NCBI GenBank assembly: GCA_934675465.1
Contig: CAKUQM010000004.1
Location: forward strand, 6,438 to 70,437
Direction of reading: 5' to 3'
DNA length: 64,000 nt
Source: an uncultured Erysipelotrichaceae bacterium
Lineage (GTDB): Bacteria; Bacillota_I; Bacilli_A; Erysipelotrichales; Erysipelotrichaceae
Each line of letters opens with the position of its first letter. Position 1 is the first letter of the stretch. Positions 1 through 9,100 of the stretch are shown here, one piece after another. Under the pieces are notes generated by a model. The model saw only the letters and a list, made by a program, of their open reading frames with translations. It made no database searches and had not been told where the DNA came from. A program made the position numbers and the translations under genes.

Positions 1-738
1 TTCATCACAACCTACAATGATTCTACTTGGATATAAGTTATCATATAAAGCCTTTGATTCTCTTAAGAATTCAGGAGAGAACATAATATAATCATTGTTC
101 TTTTCTTTTCTAATACGCTCTGCGTAACCTACAGGAACTGTTGACTTAATAACGATATAAGCATCTGGATTATATTCCATTACTAAATCAATTACCTTCT
201 CTACTGCACTAGTATCAAAATAATTTTGTTTAGGATCATAATTTGTAGGAGCTGCAACAATCACAAATTCTGCATCGCTATATGCTTCCTTAGCATCTAA
301 TGTGGCCTTTAAATTTAATTCTTTAGTAGCTAAATATTCTTCAATATAATCATCCTGAATTGGAGACTTCTTATTGTTGATCATATCAACCTTCTCAGGA
401 ATAATATCAACTGCAGTTACTTTATTATGTTGAGCTAATAAAACAGCCAGTGATAAACCAACATAACCAGCACCAGCTACTGCTATCTTACAAGGCTCTT
501 TTACCAATCTTTCTTTTTCAATAACTTCTTTTTCAAACAAGTCATCAAAATCAAAGTTTAAAACTTCACCCAACTTTTCTAATTGTTCAATAGTAGGCAA
601 ATAATTGCCATTTTCAATACGAGACAACATAGCTCTATTGATCTCACTTAATTCACTTAATCTATTTTGTGTAATATTTAATTCACTTCTTTTTTCCTTA
701 ACAATCTTAGCCAATAATTCCTTAGATATCTTTTTCAT
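1..738 (-). CDS. XRE-type HTH fused to UDP-glucose/ManNAc-type nucleotide-sugar dehydrogenase (3' end cut by window)
   Basis: Open for all 246 codons to the window edge. Residues 1-70 form an XRE/Cro helix-turn-helix ([10 protein letters not shown], then SRIENG and PTIEQLEKL). A short linker leads to a Rossmann fold with GAGYVG at residues 89-94, followed by [11 protein letters not shown] and [12 protein letters not shown], typical of UDP-sugar 6-dehydrogenases that oxidise C6 of a UDP-hexose to a uronic acid using NAD. The ATG at 738 has an AGGTGA ribosome site. It is the last gene of the glycan run, set apart by a 125-nt gap with a terminator, so it may have its own promoter and autoregulate. 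The enzyme family is clear; the exact sugar is not. The catalytic Cys lies beyond the window. Confidence 0.9.
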   Translation of the reverse strand, partial: MKKISKELLAKIVKEKRSELNITQNRLSELSEINRAMLSRIENGNYLPTIEQLEKLGEVLNFDFDDLFEKEVIEKERLVKEPCKIAVAGAGYVGLSLAVLLAQHNKVTAVDIIPEKVDMINNKKSPIQDDYIEEYLATKELNLKATLDAKEAYSDAEFVIVAAPTNYDPKQNYFDTSAVEKVIDLVMEYNPDAYIVIKSTVPVGYAERIRKEKNNDYIMFSPEFLRESKALYDNLYPSRIIVGCDE

Positions 739-832
739 GCCATTCACCTCATACTAATGATATTTTAGATAACATATTTATGCAAGTGATTTGTAATATA
801 TATTTATAAATGTTGTTTTAAGCGACACATAT

Positions 833-862
833 AAATAAAATAAAGATAGACATCAGTCTACC
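833..862 (-). terminator. Probable intrinsic terminator after the wecE-like gene
   Basis: On the minus strand, right after the transaminase stop, a 7-bp stem (GGTAGAC/GTCTATC, one G-U pair) with loop TGAT is followed by a T-rich tail. The stem is short, so termination may be partial. Confidence 0.5.
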
Positions 863-863
863 C

Positions 864-1994
864 TTAATCCTTATAAAATTCCTTAATCATTTCACAAACA
901 TACTCAATGTTTTCTTTGCCTAGTTTGTAATACATAGGAAGTCTCAATAATCTTTCAAATTCTTTTGTTGTATATTTGTCTTCGCCAGATAATCTACCAA
1001 CTTTTAAACCTTCTGGTGCACTATGTAGTGGAACGTAATGGAAAGCACTGCCTACACCCTTTTCTCTTAAGAAAGATTGTAAGGCACTTCTTTCTTCTAA
1101 ATTCTTAGTCTTAATATAGAACATATGACCATTATGGACAACACCTTCAGGAACAAATGGTAAATCAATCTTACCAGCTTCCTTAAGCGGAGTTAACAAT
1201 TCGTAGTAGTAATTAAAGCTATCAATTCTATCTTGTCTCATTTCGTCCATAATCAATAATTGTGGATATAAATAAGCAGCCAAAATATCACTAGGCAAAT
1301 AACTAGAACCCTTATCAACCCAAGTATACTTATCTACTTGACCATTAAAGAATTGAGTTCTATTAGTTCCCTTTTCCCTAATGATGTCACATCTATCTAA
1401 CAATGCGGGGTTATTAATAGAAACAGCACCACCTTCACCCATAGAATAATTCTTAGTCTCGTGGAAAGAATAACAACCAACATCACCAAAAGTACCTAAA
1501 TACTTTCCGTGATATGTCGCATTAACTACTTGAGCAGCGTCTTCTAATAAGTACAAATTATGTCTTTTTGCGATATCACAAATCTTTTCCATATCACAAC
1601 CCACACCAGCATAATGAACAACCATGATAGCCTTTGTCTTATCAGTAATAGCAGCTTCAATTAAATTAGCATCGATATTCATGGTCTTTGGATCAATGTC
1701 CACAAATACTGGAACACCACCAAAAATTACAATCGCATTGGCTGTGCTTGAGAAAGTATAAGATGGAACAATCACTTCATCTCCAGGACCAATATCAACT
1801 AACATACAAGCCATTTCTAGTGCACTTGTACCAGAAGTTGTTAAATGAACCTTTAAAGAACCAAACTTCTTGGCTAAGATTTCTTCATCTAACTTTGTAT
1901 ATTTATTATCACCAGCAATCTCGCCTGATTGCATTACTTCTAAAACATATTTGTCAGTACCTTCAATATAAGGTGGAACATTAAACTTAATCAT
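864..1994 (-). CDS. wecE: dTDP-4-amino-4,6-dideoxygalactose transaminase-like (DegT/DnrJ/EryC1/StrS family)
   Basis: 376 residues, full length for the family. PLP-dependent transfer of an amino group from glutamate to a 4-keto-6-deoxy nucleotide sugar. The catalytic lysine is K181 in SFHETKNY. PSYTFSSTANA, EDAAQ, REKGTNR and GQVDKYTWVDKGSSY follow the E. coli WecE/RffA pattern closely along the whole length, which supports the specific name rather than just the superfamily. No rmlA/rmlB genes are in the window to supply the dTDP-4-keto sugar, so they must lie elsewhere. It is the last gene before the XRE-dehydrogenase and presumably makes an amino-deoxysugar for the same glycan. Confidence 0.85.
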   Translation of the reverse strand: MIKFNVPPYIEGTDKYVLEVMQSGEIAGDNKYTKLDEEILAKKFGSLKVHLTTSGTSALEMACMLVDIGPGDEVIVPSYTFSSTANAIVIFGGVPVFVDIDPKTMNIDANLIEAAITDKTKAIMVVHYAGVGCDMEKICDIAKRHNLYLLEDAAQVVNATYHGKYLGTFGDVGCYSFHETKNYSMGEGGAVSINNPALLDRCDIIREKGTNRTQFFNGQVDKYTWVDKGSSYLPSDILAAYLYPQLLIMDEMRQDRIDSFNYYYELLTPLKEAGKIDLPFVPEGVVHNGHMFYIKTKNLEERSALQSFLREKGVGSAFHYVPLHSAPEGLKVGRLSGEDKYTTKEFERLLRLPMYYKLGKENIEYVCEMIKEFYKD

Positions 1995-2018
1995 AGTAAC
2001 CTCTTTTCCTTTTGTGTA

Positions 2019-3848
2019 TTATACACCTAACATATAATAAAGAATAACGTAGTGGACGAAGGAATAAGCATCCCAAGACACCTTCAAATCGCCACTTTCT
2101 TTATCCAATTTATAATACTGTTCATTAAAGATATAATCTTCAATTCCTATTCTTTTCCAGTATTCATAAACATAATCATCATAGCCGATAATGAACAAAC
2201 CATCATCCTTATTTAATGCGTCAACAAGCTTTAAATAGGCTTCTTCACCGCCATCTAAGAAACCTAGGTGATCAAATTTCAACCTAAAACCATTAAGATT
2301 TTCTCTATTAAATTCAACCCCTTCATTGAATTGTTCAACAACCGCAATAGTTAATTTATCCTTATCCACAACACCCGTTTTTACTTCCAAATGTTTCAAT
2401 GTATTCGGCTCCACAAACAAACATAAAAGACCTAAAATAATCATATTCTGATAGATATAATTATTAAATTTATCTATTACCAACATCAATGTCAATGTGG
2501 TTCCAAAATACAAATAAGAAGCCATATAACGATCAAACGATGCAAGGTATGGAGCCTCATCCACTGTGAAAGCTAAAGTATATAAGATCATCATTGCTAT
2601 TGAATAACCAATAGCTCCAATTAAATATGTGCCAGCTAAGAAATAGCCACCTTTCTTAAATCTAAGTGCAATAAAAATAATTATCATCATTAGACCAACA
2701 TATTCAAAATAGCTCATTCTAAATGGATGTAACACAAGTGGTCTATGTAACAAATTACTACAATAATTTCTAAAAGCAGTATACTTCCACTCTAAACCTT
2801 CAGGTGCATTGCCTTTAATTATGTTGATGCAATCTTTAATGCTTAATTCGCCTATCTTAAATTGAGCATCGATTTGATATAACTTAACAACATAACTCCA
2901 TGAAATATAAAGCAAAACAGGAATAACAACTAAGAAAAAAATTCCCTTCAGCATCATCTTTAAATCCAATTGCTTGTCAATAAAAGCAACTTTAAAGAAC
3001 GCATAAATTAAGATAATCAAATAGAATACTAATCCCATTTGTTTCATTAGAATAAAAGTTACACAGATTAGAGTTAAATAAGTGAATCTAAATAAACCCC
3101 AACCTTCTTCCTTATAAGTTAAATAAATACCGTATGTACAGAATAAAGCTAAACACCAGTCAACATAAATTGAATTATAAACAAAAGCATAATCACTAGC
3201 TGTCTCTGTTTTATCCAAAGTTAAACCAACCAAGACAATTGATATAAAGATTAATAAAGACTTTAACCAATCCTTTTTCTTTAAGTTACTAAACACTGGA
3301 AGTAACATCGAAAACATAAAAGTTTCTAAAGCGATATACGCAAAAGGTTCATGAAACTTAAAACCATTAAAGCCTTGGAATAATACTTCTAATAAAGTGA
3401 AGAAAGGTGGATAATCCTTATGCATAATAAGTCTAGAGGCATCTTGGGTATAGAAACCATCAAGTCTTAATGTCTCTTTCAACATAGGACCCCAATGAGT
3501 AAACTCATCACAATTACCAAAGCCTGTATATTTATATAGGAAGAAAGAGTAGATGCTAAAAATTATGAAATATAATAATCCATAAGTAAAATAATTATTC
3601 TTTAATTCTAATAGTTTATCATTTTTCTTCTTAACAAATAAATAAATCAACAAAACATAAAACAACAACACAAAAAGCCATGACAAATAATAGCCATAGC
3701 TAATATGATTTATATAACCAAATGGATATAACATCAATGTCCCAAGAATCATTGAAAGAGTTAAAACAATTTCAAATTTTCTATTAAAGACAAGCGTTAA
3801 TAATCCACTAATTGATAGTAACCAAAATAAAGATAAAATATAATACAT
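2019..3848 (-). CDS. Polytopic membrane protein, GT-C-like glycosyltransferase (unassigned)
   Basis: 609 residues with many hydrophobic segments up to about residue 475, then a soluble C-terminal part of about 130 residues. The acidic motif CDEFTHWGPMLKE after the third or fourth helix, followed by HKDYPPFFTLLE, sits where GT-C enzymes keep the catalytic Asp/Glu of the first outer loop. No family name is recognised with certainty. Its start codon shares bases with the stop of the DPM1-like gene 3848-4792, which suggests translational coupling and use of the polyprenyl-phosphate sugar made there. Confidence 0.65.
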   Translation of the reverse strand: MYYILSLFWLLSISGLLTLVFNRKFEIVLTLSMILGTLMLYPFGYINHISYGYYLSWLFVLLFYVLLIYLFVKKKNDKLLELKNNYFTYGLLYFIIFSIYSFFLYKYTGFGNCDEFTHWGPMLKETLRLDGFYTQDASRLIMHKDYPPFFTLLEVLFQGFNGFKFHEPFAYIALETFMFSMLLPVFSNLKKKDWLKSLLIFISIVLVGLTLDKTETASDYAFVYNSIYVDWCLALFCTYGIYLTYKEEGWGLFRFTYLTLICVTFILMKQMGLVFYLIILIYAFFKVAFIDKQLDLKMMLKGIFFLVVIPVLLYISWSYVVKLYQIDAQFKIGELSIKDCINIIKGNAPEGLEWKYTAFRNYCSNLLHRPLVLHPFRMSYFEYVGLMMIIIFIALRFKKGGYFLAGTYLIGAIGYSIAMMILYTLAFTVDEAPYLASFDRYMASYLYFGTTLTLMLVIDKFNNYIYQNMIILGLLCLFVEPNTLKHLEVKTGVVDKDKLTIAVVEQFNEGVEFNRENLNGFRLKFDHLGFLDGGEEAYLKLVDALNKDDGLFIIGYDDYVYEYWKRIGIEDYIFNEQYYKLDKESGDLKVSWDAYSFVHYVILYYMLGV

Positions 3849-4792
3849 TAATCTTCCTTATATTTAGATATCACATCATTCATATGACACTCAAACAAAT
3901 ATCTCTTTTGATTCTTAATCGCATCCAAGATAATACCAACACTTAATAGTAAGAATGAATTAATCATTAAAGCTGCAGCCAATACTGCACTAGGTACTTT
4001 TGTAATATAAGCTGTCTTAATAAATTCATCAATAACAGGAATACCAACAACAAGTCCTAAGATAAAGATAATCAACGATAAGCAACCAAAGAATAAGAAT
4101 GGTCTATTATCTTTAAATAGATTAAAAAGAGTTAATAATACTTTATAACCATCAGAGAAAGTATTTAGTTTAGATTCAGACCCTTCTGGTCTATCTCTAT
4201 ATGTAATAGGTACATTAACCACTTGCATATTATTAGTTAGCGCGAAAATAGTCATTTCTGTTTCAATTTGGAAACCATCTGACATAACTGGCATGCACTT
4301 AACAAACTTCTTAGAGAATGATCTATAGCCTGTCATAATATCATTCAAATCAGACTTAAATAAGAAGTTAATTAAACCCTTAACTAAACTATTACCAAAG
4401 TTATGGAAAGGTCTCTTATTCTCTGTATAGTAAGTAGAAGATAAGCGATCGCCAATTACCATATCAGCCTTGCCTTCAAGCACTGGAGTAATTAAACTCT
4501 CTACTTCTTCGGCAGGATAAGTATCATCACCATCAACCATAATATAAACATCGGCTTCAATATCTCTAAACATTGAACGAACTACTGCACCCTTTCCTTG
4601 TCTATATTCATCTTTCACAATAGCGCCAGCCTTAAGAGCTAATTCCTTGGTTCTATCCTTTGAATTATTGTTATATACATAGATATCTGCATTAGGTAAT
4701 ACATGCTTAAAATCGCTAACAGTCTTTTCAACGGTTAACTCTTCGTTATAACAAGGTATTAATACAGCTACTTTTTTATCTTTCATATTCAA
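3848..4792 (-). CDS. GT2 glycosyltransferase, polyprenyl-phosphate sugar synthase type (DPM1-like)
   Basis: 314 residues. The GT-A fold begins with VLIPCYNEE. The metal-binding motif is MVDGDDTYP near residue 87, with IMTGYRSFS and RDRPEGSESKL downstream, as in dolichyl/undecaprenyl-phosphate sugar synthases. Two hydrophobic segments at about 230-285 should anchor it. Its likely product is an undecaprenyl-phosphate hexose used by the GT-C-like neighbours. The donor sugar cannot be read from the sequence. Confidence 0.85.
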   Translation of the reverse strand: MNMKDKKVAVLIPCYNEELTVEKTVSDFKHVLPNADIYVYNNNSKDRTKELALKAGAIVKDEYRQGKGAVVRSMFRDIEADVYIMVDGDDTYPAEEVESLITPVLEGKADMVIGDRLSSTYYTENKRPFHNFGNSLVKGLINFLFKSDLNDIMTGYRSFSKKFVKCMPVMSDGFQIETEMTIFALTNNMQVVNVPITYRDRPEGSESKLNTFSDGYKVLLTLFNLFKDNRPFLFFGCLSLIIFILGLVVGIPVIDEFIKTAYITKVPSAVLAAALMINSFLLLSVGIILDAIKNQKRYLFECHMNDVISKYKED

Positions 4793-4803
4793 TTCCCACC
4801 TGT

Positions 4804-6471
4804 TTATCTATTATATCTTACTTTATTCTTTCTTTTTAAAACACCATAAGCCACAACACCAATAATACTTAATATAGATATAACCAACGTTGCCTTTTGA
4901 ACAACTGTTCCCTCATATAAAACCTTATATGTATGTTCTCCAATTTCAGCTTCAATCAATACTTCTCTAGTTAAGGGACTATAAGTTATATTTTTATGCA
5001 CCCAAGCACCATCAATGAATTCATAAGCTCTATAACCCTTATAATAAGAAAGGGGCAATAATAATTCTAAATCTTCTTGATTATCGCAAGTAAATTCTAG
5101 TTTTGAATACGCTCTATCATATTCTTTTATATAGTCTATAAATTCTTCATTTTCATCAATATACTTAATCGATAATGAATCATTATTGTAGTTTTTGTAT
5201 TCTGTATAAGGAAGATACTCGGCACCACCTAGTTCATCATGATTATAATCAAGATTATATTTATGATTAGTAATTGAATTAATCTCATTAATTGTTGCGT
5301 TATTATTAAGATAATATTCACCATCATTAATCATTTTAATATTAGTGATGACAACATTTGATAATAAAAATATTGAAGATATCATTATCAATATATTTCT
5401 ATATTTAAAATCCTTTAACACATAGATTGAAACTATTATAGTTAGAGGAAATATAACGATATACAATCTAAAATAGAATTGCATAACATTCAATAATTCA
5501 CCAGGTAGTATTCCTAATATTATTAGATAACACATTAGAGTATAAACAACAATTATAGTAATATATCTATTCTTCTTAACAAAGATATATCCAAGACTAA
5601 ATAGTATAAATAAAGCACCGATAGAAGGTATAAATTTATATGATAGACTATTAAAAACATCACCGACACTTTGTATTGTGCTACTTATATTGTTATATTG
5701 GCTGTTAACACTTAACCAAAATGTTTGACTATGCATCTGTTCTAACATTGGCAATAAGTACCAAGCACACAATAATAAAGCTAAGATTGTTCCTTTAAAA
5801 ATTGTAATGATTGTTTTCTTAATTAAAGAAAAGTCTTTTTTATTTATAATAACGAAAACAACAATCATCCAAAAAAAGAAGATTCCATATAATAACGAAC
5901 TAATTAAGTGACTTTGTACCAACAATGAAAATGAGATACCTAGGAAAATAAAACAGTCTTCATGTTTAACTAAGATTTTATATATTGCATATAGTACAAG
6001 AGGAACAAAAGTCATAGCCACTACTTCACCCAAAGCACCTCTTACAAAAATATTCATCAAATGATAGTTACATGTTAAATATAAGAAAGTAGCTAATAAA
6101 GATAACTTTCTATCGTTAGTTTCCTTTTTAATAATTAAATACACAAAGATATTACCTAATGTTGTATAGAATAAAATACAAAGCTTATAACACCATATAG
6201 CACTTAAACCAAAGTGATATAAAATACCAAAAGGATACAAAAACAAATCACAATAAAATAGGGGACTTGCATAGCCAAAACCATAATTGGCATAAGGATA
6301 TATCTTAGGCAATATTTGTCCTTCTTCAAAGGCATTAGCTAAACCAACAAATCTATTTAAATGAAAGGTTAGATCGTGAGATACTGAAATTTTTGTATCA
6401 AAAAAACAGAATAAGCATGTGCAAGCAAATAATATACATAATAAGATGTCAATAAATTTATTCTTTTTCAT
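4804..6471 (-). CDS. GT-C-like membrane protein, PTPS-related/YfhO-like type, copy 2 of a tandem pair
   Basis: 555 residues, many membrane helices. The motif SHDLTFHLNRFVGL near residue 31 and YGFGYASPLFYCDLFLYPFG are typical of the bacterial 'PTPS-related' membrane family, thought to be GT-C glycosyltransferases with a catalytic Asp in the first outer loop. It overlaps the upstream copy by 4 nt (ATGA). The central 395 or so residues are identical to that copy, while the first 30 and last 130 residues differ. Function in the glycan pathway is inferred. Confidence 0.75.
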   Translation of the reverse strand: MKKNKFIDILLCILFACTCLFCFFDTKISVSHDLTFHLNRFVGLANAFEEGQILPKIYPYANYGFGYASPLFYCDLFLYPFGILYHFGLSAIWCYKLCILFYTTLGNIFVYLIIKKETNDRKLSLLATFLYLTCNYHLMNIFVRGALGEVVAMTFVPLVLYAIYKILVKHEDCFIFLGISFSLLVQSHLISSLLYGIFFFWMIVVFVIINKKDFSLIKKTIITIFKGTILALLLCAWYLLPMLEQMHSQTFWLSVNSQYNNISSTIQSVGDVFNSLSYKFIPSIGALFILFSLGYIFVKKNRYITIIVVYTLMCYLIILGILPGELLNVMQFYFRLYIVIFPLTIIVSIYVLKDFKYRNILIMISSIFLLSNVVITNIKMINDGEYYLNNNATINEINSITNHKYNLDYNHDELGGAEYLPYTEYKNYNNDSLSIKYIDENEEFIDYIKEYDRAYSKLEFTCDNQEDLELLLPLSYYKGYRAYEFIDGAWVHKNITYSPLTREVLIEAEIGEHTYKVLYEGTVVQKATLVISILSIIGVVAYGVLKRKNKVRYNR

Positions 6472-8050
6472 ACAGTTAAATCGTTTTTTAAAATAATCTT
6501 TTTTAATATACCATATCCAAATATAATCGCAAAAGATAAAGTTGATATAAGTAAAGTTGCCTTTTGAACAACTGTGCCTTCATAAGTTACTTTGTAAGTA
6601 TGCAATCCTTTTGAAGAATATAATTCTACTAATTTATATTTTTTATCACTAGATACATCAATAGTTTTATATTCCTTTTCGATAAATTCATATGCCTTAT
6701 AACCTTTATAATAAGAAAGAGGCAATAATAATTCTACGTCTTCTTGATTATCGCAAGTAAATTCAATGCTTGTAAAGTGTTTATCGTATTCATAAATATA
6801 ATCAATCATCGCATTGTTTTTATCTAAAAACTTAATAGCCAATGAATCATCTTTATAATTCATATATTCTGTATAAGGAAGATACTCGGCACCACCTAGT
6901 TCATCATGATTATAATCAAGATTATATTTATGATTAGTAATTGAATTAATCTCATTAATTGTTGCGTTATTATTAAGATAATATTCACCATCATTAATCA
7001 TTTTAATATTAGTGATGACAACATTTGATAATAAAAATATTGAAGATATCATTATCAATATATTTCTATATTTAAAATCCTTTAACACATAGATTGAAAC
7101 TATTATAGTTAGAGGAAATATAACGATATACAATCTAAAATAGAATTGCATAACATTCAATAATTCACCAGGTAGTATTCCTAATATTATTAGATAACAC
7201 ATTAGAGTATAAACAACAATTATAGTAATATATCTATTCTTCTTAACAAAGATATATCCAAGACTAAATAGTATAAATAAAGCACCGATAGAAGGTATAA
7301 ATTTATATGATAGACTATTAAAAACATCACCGACACTTTGTATTGTGCTACTTATATTGTTATATTGGCTGTTAACACTTAACCAAAATGTTTGACTATG
7401 CATCTGTTCTAACATTGGCAATAAGTACCAAGCACACAATAATAAAGCTAAGATTGTTCCTTTAAAAATTGTAATGATTGTTTTCTTAATTAAAGAAAAG
7501 TCTTTTTTATTTATAATAACGAAAACAACAATCATCCAAAAAAAGAAGATTCCATATAATAACGAACTAATTAAGTGACTTTGTACCAACAATGAAAATG
7601 AGATACCTAGGAAAATAAAACAGTCTTCATGTTTAACTAAGATTTTATATATTGCATATAGTACAAGAGGAACAAAAGTCATAGCCACTACTTCACCCAA
7701 AGCACCTCTTACAAAAATATTCATCAAATGATAGTTACATGTTAAATATAAGAAAGTAGCTAATAAAGATAACTTTCTATCGTTAGTTTCCTTTTTAATA
7801 ATTAAATACACAAAGATATTACCTAATGTTGTATAGAATAAAATACAAAGCTTATAACACCATATAGCACTTAAACCAAAGTGATATAAAATACCAAAAG
7901 GATACAAAAACAAATCACAATAAAATAGGGGACTTGCATAGCCAAAACCATAATTGGCATAAGGATATATCTTAGGCAATATTTGTCCTTCTTCAAAGGC
8001 ATTAGCTAAACCAACAAATCTATTTAAATGAAAGGTTAGATCGTGAGATA
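5198..8050 (-). repeat. Pair of apparently identical 1,186-bp blocks (5198-6383 and 6865-8050)
   Basis: The two tandem membrane-protein genes share a block with a constant offset of 1,667 bp. Wherever I compared the strings they matched base for base, including silent positions. On both sides the identity stops abruptly and the flanks are only moderately similar. This is the pattern of recent gene conversion or an internal recombination, not of an old duplication. Confidence 0.85.
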
Positions 8051-8144
8051 GATTTACCACTATCTTGGAATCAAAAAAACTAAATAGACACACAAATGTC
8101 ATCAATACACATATTGAAATGTCTATAGCCGTTTTCTTTTTCAT
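6468..8144 (-). CDS. GT-C-like membrane protein, PTPS-related/YfhO-like type, copy 1 of a tandem pair
   Basis: 558 residues, same architecture as the downstream copy: a signal-anchor-like first helix, an outer loop with SHDLTFHLNRF, about 10 membrane helices and an outer C-terminal domain closed by a last helix (ATLLISTLSFAIIFGYGIL). The C-terminal outer domain differs from its twin (EYKTIDVSSDKKYKLVELYS region versus AWVHKNITYSPLTREV), so the two may act on different acceptors with the same donor. It overlaps the GT2 gene upstream by 4 nt. Confidence 0.75.
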   Translation of the reverse strand: MKKKTAIDISICVLMTFVCLFSFFDSKIVVNLSHDLTFHLNRFVGLANAFEEGQILPKIYPYANYGFGYASPLFYCDLFLYPFGILYHFGLSAIWCYKLCILFYTTLGNIFVYLIIKKETNDRKLSLLATFLYLTCNYHLMNIFVRGALGEVVAMTFVPLVLYAIYKILVKHEDCFIFLGISFSLLVQSHLISSLLYGIFFFWMIVVFVIINKKDFSLIKKTIITIFKGTILALLLCAWYLLPMLEQMHSQTFWLSVNSQYNNISSTIQSVGDVFNSLSYKFIPSIGALFILFSLGYIFVKKNRYITIIVVYTLMCYLIILGILPGELLNVMQFYFRLYIVIFPLTIIVSIYVLKDFKYRNILIMISSIFLLSNVVITNIKMINDGEYYLNNNATINEINSITNHKYNLDYNHDELGGAEYLPYTEYMNYKDDSLAIKFLDKNNAMIDYIYEYDKHFTSIEFTCDNQEDVELLLPLSYYKGYKAYEFIEKEYKTIDVSSDKKYKLVELYSSKGLHTYKVTYEGTVVQKATLLISTLSFAIIFGYGILKKIILKNDLTV

Positions 8145-9100
8145 TTCATCAAACCAATCTTATACAATAATCCAAAAATGTTCGCATTCATATAATAAGT
8201 ACTCTTAGTAATTAAACTGAAGTACTTGTTTTTCTTACCACCATTTTTTAAATACTTATTATCTTTAAAAGTTGGATATGTGCTTATTAAATAATTCCAA
8301 CCCTTGTCTAAAGTTTCTTTCTTAACTTGTTTATCTATGATTCGACAAGCTCTTAAATAAGAACTGCCCAAGAAAAATCTAATTGTTAGATATTCAAGTT
8401 CAGGCTTATATTCTTCATACGCATTCTTCTCTACATAAAAGTCTTTTAAACCCTTAAACACTTCAATCATATCATTGATATTGATATTAAAAGTATGCGT
8501 GATAGAACCTTTTATTTGATAATAATCCACAAAAGATTCATCGACATAAGCCACCTTATCCATATAATAAGCAAGTCTTATTAGTACAGATGTATCCTCA
8601 TATCTAAGTCCAGTAGGAAACTTAATATCAGTATCTAAAAACCACTTGGTTCTATAAATCTTATTCCATAAAGTAGAAAACATCTTTTCGATGATTTCAT
8701 GTTTATCTTTATATCCAATATCTTTAGCTTCTTTTCTTTTTCCATCTTCATAAACCCATGTAAAATTGGACATACAGATATCCTTATCCCCAATAGCCGA
8801 TAACATCTTTTCAGCCATGTCTTCTTTTACATAGTCATCGCTATCTAAAAAACCAAAGAATTCTGTTTCTACTTTACTAATGCCAAAGTTTCTCGCATCA
8901 GAAATACCACCATTTTCTTTATAGAAATAATGAATATTGCTTTCGGAATAAGCCTTAACAACACTCTCAGTATTATCGATAGAACCATCATTAACCACAA
9001 TAATATCTACTTCTACAGTTTGTTTAAGTAAAGAATCAATAGCTCTTTTAATAGTCTTCTCACCATTATAAACAGGCACAATAATACTTAATCTATTCAT
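8141..9100 (-). CDS. GT2 family capsular/exopolysaccharide glycosyltransferase
   Basis: 319 residues. The N-terminal GT-A domain shows SIIVPVYNGEKTI, the NDGSIDNT loop, ENGGISDARNFGI and the metal-binding DSDDYV near residue 86, followed by the RYEDTSVLIRL segment usual for EpsJ-like enzymes. No membrane helix is obvious, so it probably works on the inner face with a nucleotide sugar donor. It overlaps both neighbours by a few bases. Confidence 0.85.
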   Translation of the reverse strand: MNRLSIIVPVYNGEKTIKRAIDSLLKQTVEVDIIVVNDGSIDNTESVVKAYSESNIHYFYKENGGISDARNFGISKVETEFFGFLDSDDYVKEDMAEKMLSAIGDKDICMSNFTWVYEDGKRKEAKDIGYKDKHEIIEKMFSTLWNKIYRTKWFLDTDIKFPTGLRYEDTSVLIRLAYYMDKVAYVDESFVDYYQIKGSITHTFNININDMIEVFKGLKDFYVEKNAYEEYKPELEYLTIRFFLGSSYLRACRIIDKQVKKETLDKGWNYLISTYPTFKDNKYLKNGGKKNKYFSLITKSTYYMNANIFGLLYKIGLMK

